Below are positions 60,623 to 64,000 of a stretch of DNA of 64,000 bases, piece by piece. Made by a program: the position numbers and the translations under genes. The DNA lies in contig JBASOM010000121.1 in assembly GCA_049658265.1 (NCBI GenBank), positions 14,767 through 78,766 on the forward strand, in the 5' to 3' direction. How positions within the stretch are numbered: position 1 is the stretch's first letter; each line of letters starts with the position of its first letter. Under the pieces are notes generated by a model. That model had not been told where the DNA came from, ran no database searches, and saw only the letters and a list, made by a program, of their open reading frames with translations. Origin of the DNA: DTU063 sp001512695 (GTDB lineage Bacteria; Bacillota; Thermosediminibacteria; Thermosediminibacterales; Tepidanaerobacteraceae).

Positions 60623-61990
60623 ATGAAAGTAAACCTGGAAAAAATAGAAAAGAACAAGGCCTACTTAAATTTCGAGATTGATGCACAGCAATTCGATGAG
60701 GCAATGGAGCGTGCGTATAGAAAAAACGCAAGGCGCTTTGTAATCCCCGGATTTAGGCGGGGAAGAGCTCCCAGAAAGCTCATTGAAAGACATTACGGTC
60801 CTGAAGTCTTTTTCGAAGACGCTGCAAGATTTCTTTTGCCTGAAGCCTATCAAAAGGGAGTAGAAGAATACAAATTGGAGCCTGTAGATCAACCAACTTT
60901 TGACATCAAACAGATAGAAGTTGGCAAACCCTTTATAGCTACCGCAGAAGTATTTGTCAAACCCGAAGTTGATATAAAGGAATATAAAGGATTAGAAGTA
61001 GAAAAAATTGTCTATAATGTAACTGATGAAGATGTAGAAAAAGAGCTGTCTCAGCTGCAGGAGCAAAATGCCAGACTCGTAACGGTTGAAGACAGGGCGG
61101 CCAAAATGGAAGATATAGCTGTCATAGACTTTAAGGGTACGATTGACGATGAACCCTTCGAAGGAGGCACTGCAGAGAACTTTTCTCTGAAATTGGGTTC
61201 AGGTATGTTTATAGAGGGCTTCGAAGAACAAGTTGTTGGAATGAATGTCGGAGAAAGCAAGGACATCGAAGTAACTTTTCCGGAAGACTATAGCGCAAAA
61301 GAGTTGGCAGGAAAAAAGGCTGTTTTTAACGTGACTTTAAAGGAACTTAAGGCAAAAGAACTGCTGCCTCTGGATGACGATTTTGCCAAGGATGTCAGCG
61401 AATTTGAAACTCTGGATGAGCTTAAACAGGACATCAAGACAAAATTAGAGGAACAAGCCAAATCCGTGGAAGAAGGCTCTTTAAAAGCATCTATAGTAAA
61501 TAAATTAAAGGAAGTTGCCGAAGTCGAAATTCCTGATGTAATGATAGATCAGGAAATTGATAGGTTAGTCTTCGATTTTGCTATAAGCCTGAGATATCGC
61601 GGATATGATTTGCAGTCCTATTTGGATGCAACAGGCCTTAGTCTTGAAAAATTCAAAGAGAGTTTCCGCGAGAGAGCTCTTGACAATGTAAAATCATCAC
61701 TGATATTAGAGGAAGTAGGCAAAAGGGAAAACATTACTGTGACAGATGAGGAGCTTGAAAACAAAATCAAGGAATTAGCTGAAAGCTTAAAACAGTCGGT
61801 GGAAGATTATAAAAAGAATTTAAAAGAAGAAGATATGGCAAGAATAAAAGACTCAATACTTACAAATAAAATCTTCGATTTTCTAATCAGCCATTCCAAT
61901 ATAGTAGAAAAGAGCAAAGATGACGTAAAAGATGATATAATAGAATCAGAGGAAGACAGCAAAGCCGACAGTGAAGAAAATGAAAATTAA
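60623..61990 (+). CDS. tig: trigger factor
   Basis: A 455-residue ribosome-bound chaperone and prolyl isomerase. The ribosome-docking loop is GFRRGRAPRKLIE near residue 44, the FKBP domain begins near 150 (AVIDFKGTIDDEPFEGG), and the helical C-terminal part ends in an acidic tail. GGGAGGAG fixes the ATG at 60623. It heads the usual tig-clpP-clpX order. Confidence 0.95.
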   Translation: MKVNLEKIEKNKAYLNFEIDAQQFDEAMERAYRKNARRFVIPGFRRGRAPRKLIERHYGPEVFFEDAARFLLPEAYQKGVEEYKLEPVDQPTFDIKQIEVGKPFIATAEVFVKPEVDIKEYKGLEVEKIVYNVTDEDVEKELSQLQEQNARLVTVEDRAAKMEDIAVIDFKGTIDDEPFEGGTAENFSLKLGSGMFIEGFEEQVVGMNVGESKDIEVTFPEDYSAKELAGKKAVFNVTLKELKAKELLPLDDDFAKDVSEFETLDELKQDIKTKLEEQAKSVEEGSLKASIVNKLKEVAEVEIPDVMIDQEIDRLVFDFAISLRYRGYDLQSYLDATGLSLEKFKESFRERALDNVKSSLILEEVGKRENITVTDEELENKIKELAESLKQSVEDYKKNLKEEDMARIKDSILTNKIFDFLISHSNIVEKSKDDVKDDIIESEEDSKADSEENEN

Positions 61991-62018
61991 AATGGTGTAA
62001 TTTAAGGAGGTATTTATA

Positions 62019-62603
62019 GTGAGTTTAGTTCCTATAGTTGTGGAACAAACTAACCGTGGGGAAAGAGCATACGATATTTATTCCCGACTACTCAAAGAAA
62101 GAATCATCTTCATTGGAACAGCCATAGACGATACTGTCGCAAGCCTTGCTATAGCTCAAATGTTGTACCTGGAGTCAGAAGATCCTGACAAGGACATCCG
62201 GCTCTATATCAATAGTCCGGGGGGCTCCGTTACAGCAGGCCTTGCCATTTACGACACGATGCAATACATCAAGCCCGATGTTTCAACTATTTGTATGGGG
62301 CTTGCTGCAAGCATGGGAGCTGTCCTTTTGGCAGCCGGAACTGAAGGTAAGCGCTATGCACTGCCCAATTCACGCATCATGATTCACCAGCCTTGGGGCG
62401 GTGTCCAGGGTAAAGCTGTAGACATAGAAACACACGCGAAAGAAATTCTTCGCCTAAGAGAGCTGCTAAATGAAATACTTTCAAAGCACACCAAGCAACC
62501 CATAGAAAAGATAGACAAGGATACGGACAGGGATTACTTTATGTCATCAGATGAAGCTTTAAAGTACGGCTTGATTGATGAGGTGATCCACAAGAGGAAG
62601 TAA
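62019..62603 (+). CDS. clpP: ATP-dependent Clp protease proteolytic subunit
   Basis: A 194-residue serine protease. The catalytic Ser is in GLAASMGAVLLAAG near residue 97, the His in MIHQPWGG near 122, and the Asp in the KDTDRDYFMS segment near 171. GTG start with AAGGAGG upstream. It forms a tetradecamer fed by ClpX encoded next. Confidence 0.96.
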   Translation: MSLVPIVVEQTNRGERAYDIYSRLLKERIIFIGTAIDDTVASLAIAQMLYLESEDPDKDIRLYINSPGGSVTAGLAIYDTMQYIKPDVSTICMGLAASMGAVLLAAGTEGKRYALPNSRIMIHQPWGGVQGKAVDIETHAKEILRLRELLNEILSKHTKQPIEKIDKDTDRDYFMSSDEALKYGLIDEVIHKRK

Positions 62604-62623
62604 GCCGGAAAGGAGAGTGAAAG

Positions 62624-63913
62624 ATGTTCAAATTTAGCGATGAAAAGAGTCAACTGAAATGCTCGTTCTGCGGCAAGACTCAGGATCAGGTACGTAAACT
62701 AGTAGCGGGTCCCGGCGTTTACATTTGCGATGAATGTATTGAATTGTGCAATGAAATTATAGAAGAAGAATTTGGCGAAGAAGCGGAAATGGACTTTACC
62801 GAGGTTCCAAAACCCAATGAGATAAAAGAGATTCTTGACCAATACGTAGTAGGACAGGAAGAAGCCAAAAAAGTACTATCTGTTGCAGTGTACAATCACT
62901 ATAAGCGAATTAACTATCAGCACAAAATTGAAGATGTGGAACTTCAAAAGAGCAATATCATAATGCTTGGACCGACCGGCAGTGGAAAGACCCTTCTGGC
63001 TCAAACTCTTGCAAAGATATTAAACGTGCCATTTGCTATAGCCGATGCCACCTCTTTGACCGAGGCTGGCTACGTAGGAGAAGACGTAGAAAACATCCTC
63101 TTGAAACTGATACAAGCTGCTGATTATGATGTGGAAAAGGCCGAAAGAGGAATAATTTATATAGATGAAATAGATAAAATTGCACGCAAATCAGACAATC
63201 CTTCAATAACAAGAGACGTATCCGGCGAAGGTGTTCAGCAAGCTTTGCTTAAAATCTTGGAAGGCACCGTGGCCAGTGTTCCTCCTCAAGGCGGGCGCAA
63301 ACATCCTCATCAGGAGTTTATCCAGATAGACACTACAAACATCCTCTTTATCTGCGGCGGAGCTTTTGAAGGTATTGACAAGATAATAGAGAACCGCACA
63401 GGCAAGAAGTCAATAGGATTTGAAGCCGATATAAAGAGTCAAGCAAATAAAAACGTTGGAGAGATTTTAAAACAACTTATGCCCGAAGACTTGTTGAAAT
63501 ACGGCATGATACCTGAGTTCGTCGGAAGATTGCCGGTGATTGTAACACTTTCAGCACTAGATGAAGAAGCACTGGTCAAAATCTTGAAGGAACCGAAGAA
63601 TGCACTGGTGAAGCAATATCAGAAACTCTTTGAGATGGACGATGCCCAACTGGAGTTCACCGATGATGCACTGAGAGTAATTGCCCAGGAAGCCATCAGA
63701 AGAAAGACAGGAGCAAGAGGTCTCCGGTCCATAATGGAAGAGATCATGCTGGATATCATGTACGAGCTTCCTTATAGAAGCGATATTACCAAGTGCGTCA
63801 TAACCAAGGAAGTGGTTATAAATCGCGAAGAACCAATAATTGTCACATCTGAACGCAAAAAGGGCAAAATGTCCGATCGAAAAAAAGGTCAGAAAAAAGA
63901 AGTAACAGCATAA
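62624..63913 (+). CDS. clpX: ATP-dependent Clp protease ATP-binding subunit ClpX
   Basis: A 429-residue AAA+ unfoldase. The N-terminal zinc domain has CSFCGKTQDQ and CDECIELC, Walker A is GPTGSGKTLLAQ near residue 113, and the ClpP-contact loop and sensor II GARGLRSIMEE lie further on. The C-terminal tail is basic (KKGQKKEVTA). 20 bases separate it from clpP. Confidence 0.96.
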   Translation: MFKFSDEKSQLKCSFCGKTQDQVRKLVAGPGVYICDECIELCNEIIEEEFGEEAEMDFTEVPKPNEIKEILDQYVVGQEEAKKVLSVAVYNHYKRINYQHKIEDVELQKSNIIMLGPTGSGKTLLAQTLAKILNVPFAIADATSLTEAGYVGEDVENILLKLIQAADYDVEKAERGIIYIDEIDKIARKSDNPSITRDVSGEGVQQALLKILEGTVASVPPQGGRKHPHQEFIQIDTTNILFICGGAFEGIDKIIENRTGKKSIGFEADIKSQANKNVGEILKQLMPEDLLKYGMIPEFVGRLPVIVTLSALDEEALVKILKEPKNALVKQYQKLFEMDDAQLEFTDDALRVIAQEAIRRKTGARGLRSIMEEIMLDIMYELPYRSDITKCVITKEVVINREEPIIVTSERKKGKMSDRKKGQKKEVTA

Positions 63914-63932
63914 ATAATTAGTTGGAAAATGG

Positions 63933-63963
63933 GGAACCGTTCCTTATGGGACGGTTCCTATTT
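63933..63963 (+). terminator. terminator after clpX
   Basis: GGAACCGT and ACGGTTCC form an 8-bp stem with a 10-base loop and a modest T-rich tail. Confidence 0.65.
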
Positions 63964-63966
63964 ATG

Positions 63967-63982
63967 TTGAATAATTGGGGAC
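63967..63982 (+). repeat. second copy of REP-like element, cut by the window end
   Basis: TTGAATAATTGGGGAC shares 15 contiguous bases with 43001-43015. Divergent sequence follows (GGGTACAAAAA). Confidence 0.5.
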
Positions 63983-64000
63983 GGGTACAAAAAATTCACG

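Overview
The window is 64 kb of a chromosome of a spore-forming, strictly anaerobic Clostridia species of low to moderate GC. Nearly every gene has a strong Shine-Dalgarno site, TTG and GTG starts are common, and the window carries spoVB, GerMN lipoproteins, cwlD and rex. A complete methyl and carbonyl branch of the Wood-Ljungdahl pathway marks it as an acetogen or a syntrophic acetate oxidiser. The gene order cooS-cooC-fhs-fchA-folD-metV-metF-lpdA-cooC-acsD-acsC-acsE-acsB-gcvH is the clostridial type. A Tepidanaerobacter-like or other thermoanaerobacterial host is a guess from gene content only.

Layout. 1-3.9 kb: phosphoribosyltransferase, UPF0173 hydrolase, DUF4236 protein, endonuclease IV. 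3.9-24.2 kb: the Wood-Ljungdahl operon (4.0-21.1 kb), the corrinoid reactivator acsV, and a small nickel-related module (Cys-rich protein, CooT, DUF3842). 24.2-37.2 kb: plsY, then a glycerol regulon (glpP, two small membrane proteins in the place of GlpF, glpK, a GlpA/GlpB-like/DUF1667 dehydrogenase, an HPr-PAS-sigma54 activator, a soluble chemoreceptor fused to a PhnD-like binding domain) and the PTS-dependent dihydroxyacetone kinase dhaKLM. 37.2-48.6 kb: mixed housekeeping and accessory genes (HIRAN, YjbQ, a repeat protein, DinB, HAD, UbiA, macrodomain, dehydrogenase, ManC, CapA, CwlD, LepB). 48.7-49.0 kb: three tRNAs. 49.2-59.7 kb: ychF, spoVB, rex, cell-wall and sporulation genes, rph-rdgB-yfcE. 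59.9-60.5 kb: seven tRNAs. 60.6-63.9 kb: tig-clpP-clpX.

The most interesting reading is regulatory. Two near-consensus sigma-54 promoters (GG-N10-GC) lie upstream of glpP and dhaK. Upstream of them are three copies of a dyad, TTGRTA-N5-TAYCAA, at enhancer-like distance (about -76, -118 and -87). The only sigma-54 activator in the window sits between them and has an N-terminal HPr domain that keeps His15 and Arg17. This suggests a phosphotransferase-gated sigma-54 circuit that controls glycerol uptake, oxidation and DHA phosphorylation, possibly coupled to chemotaxis through the PhnD-like receptor.

Separately, the Wood-Ljungdahl promoter carries a Rex-like operator (12 of 14 consensus positions) just downstream of its -10 box and a perfect 18-bp palindrome over its -35. 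The rex gene in this window carries a similar site at its own promoter. This points to NADH/NAD+ control of the carbon-fixation operon.
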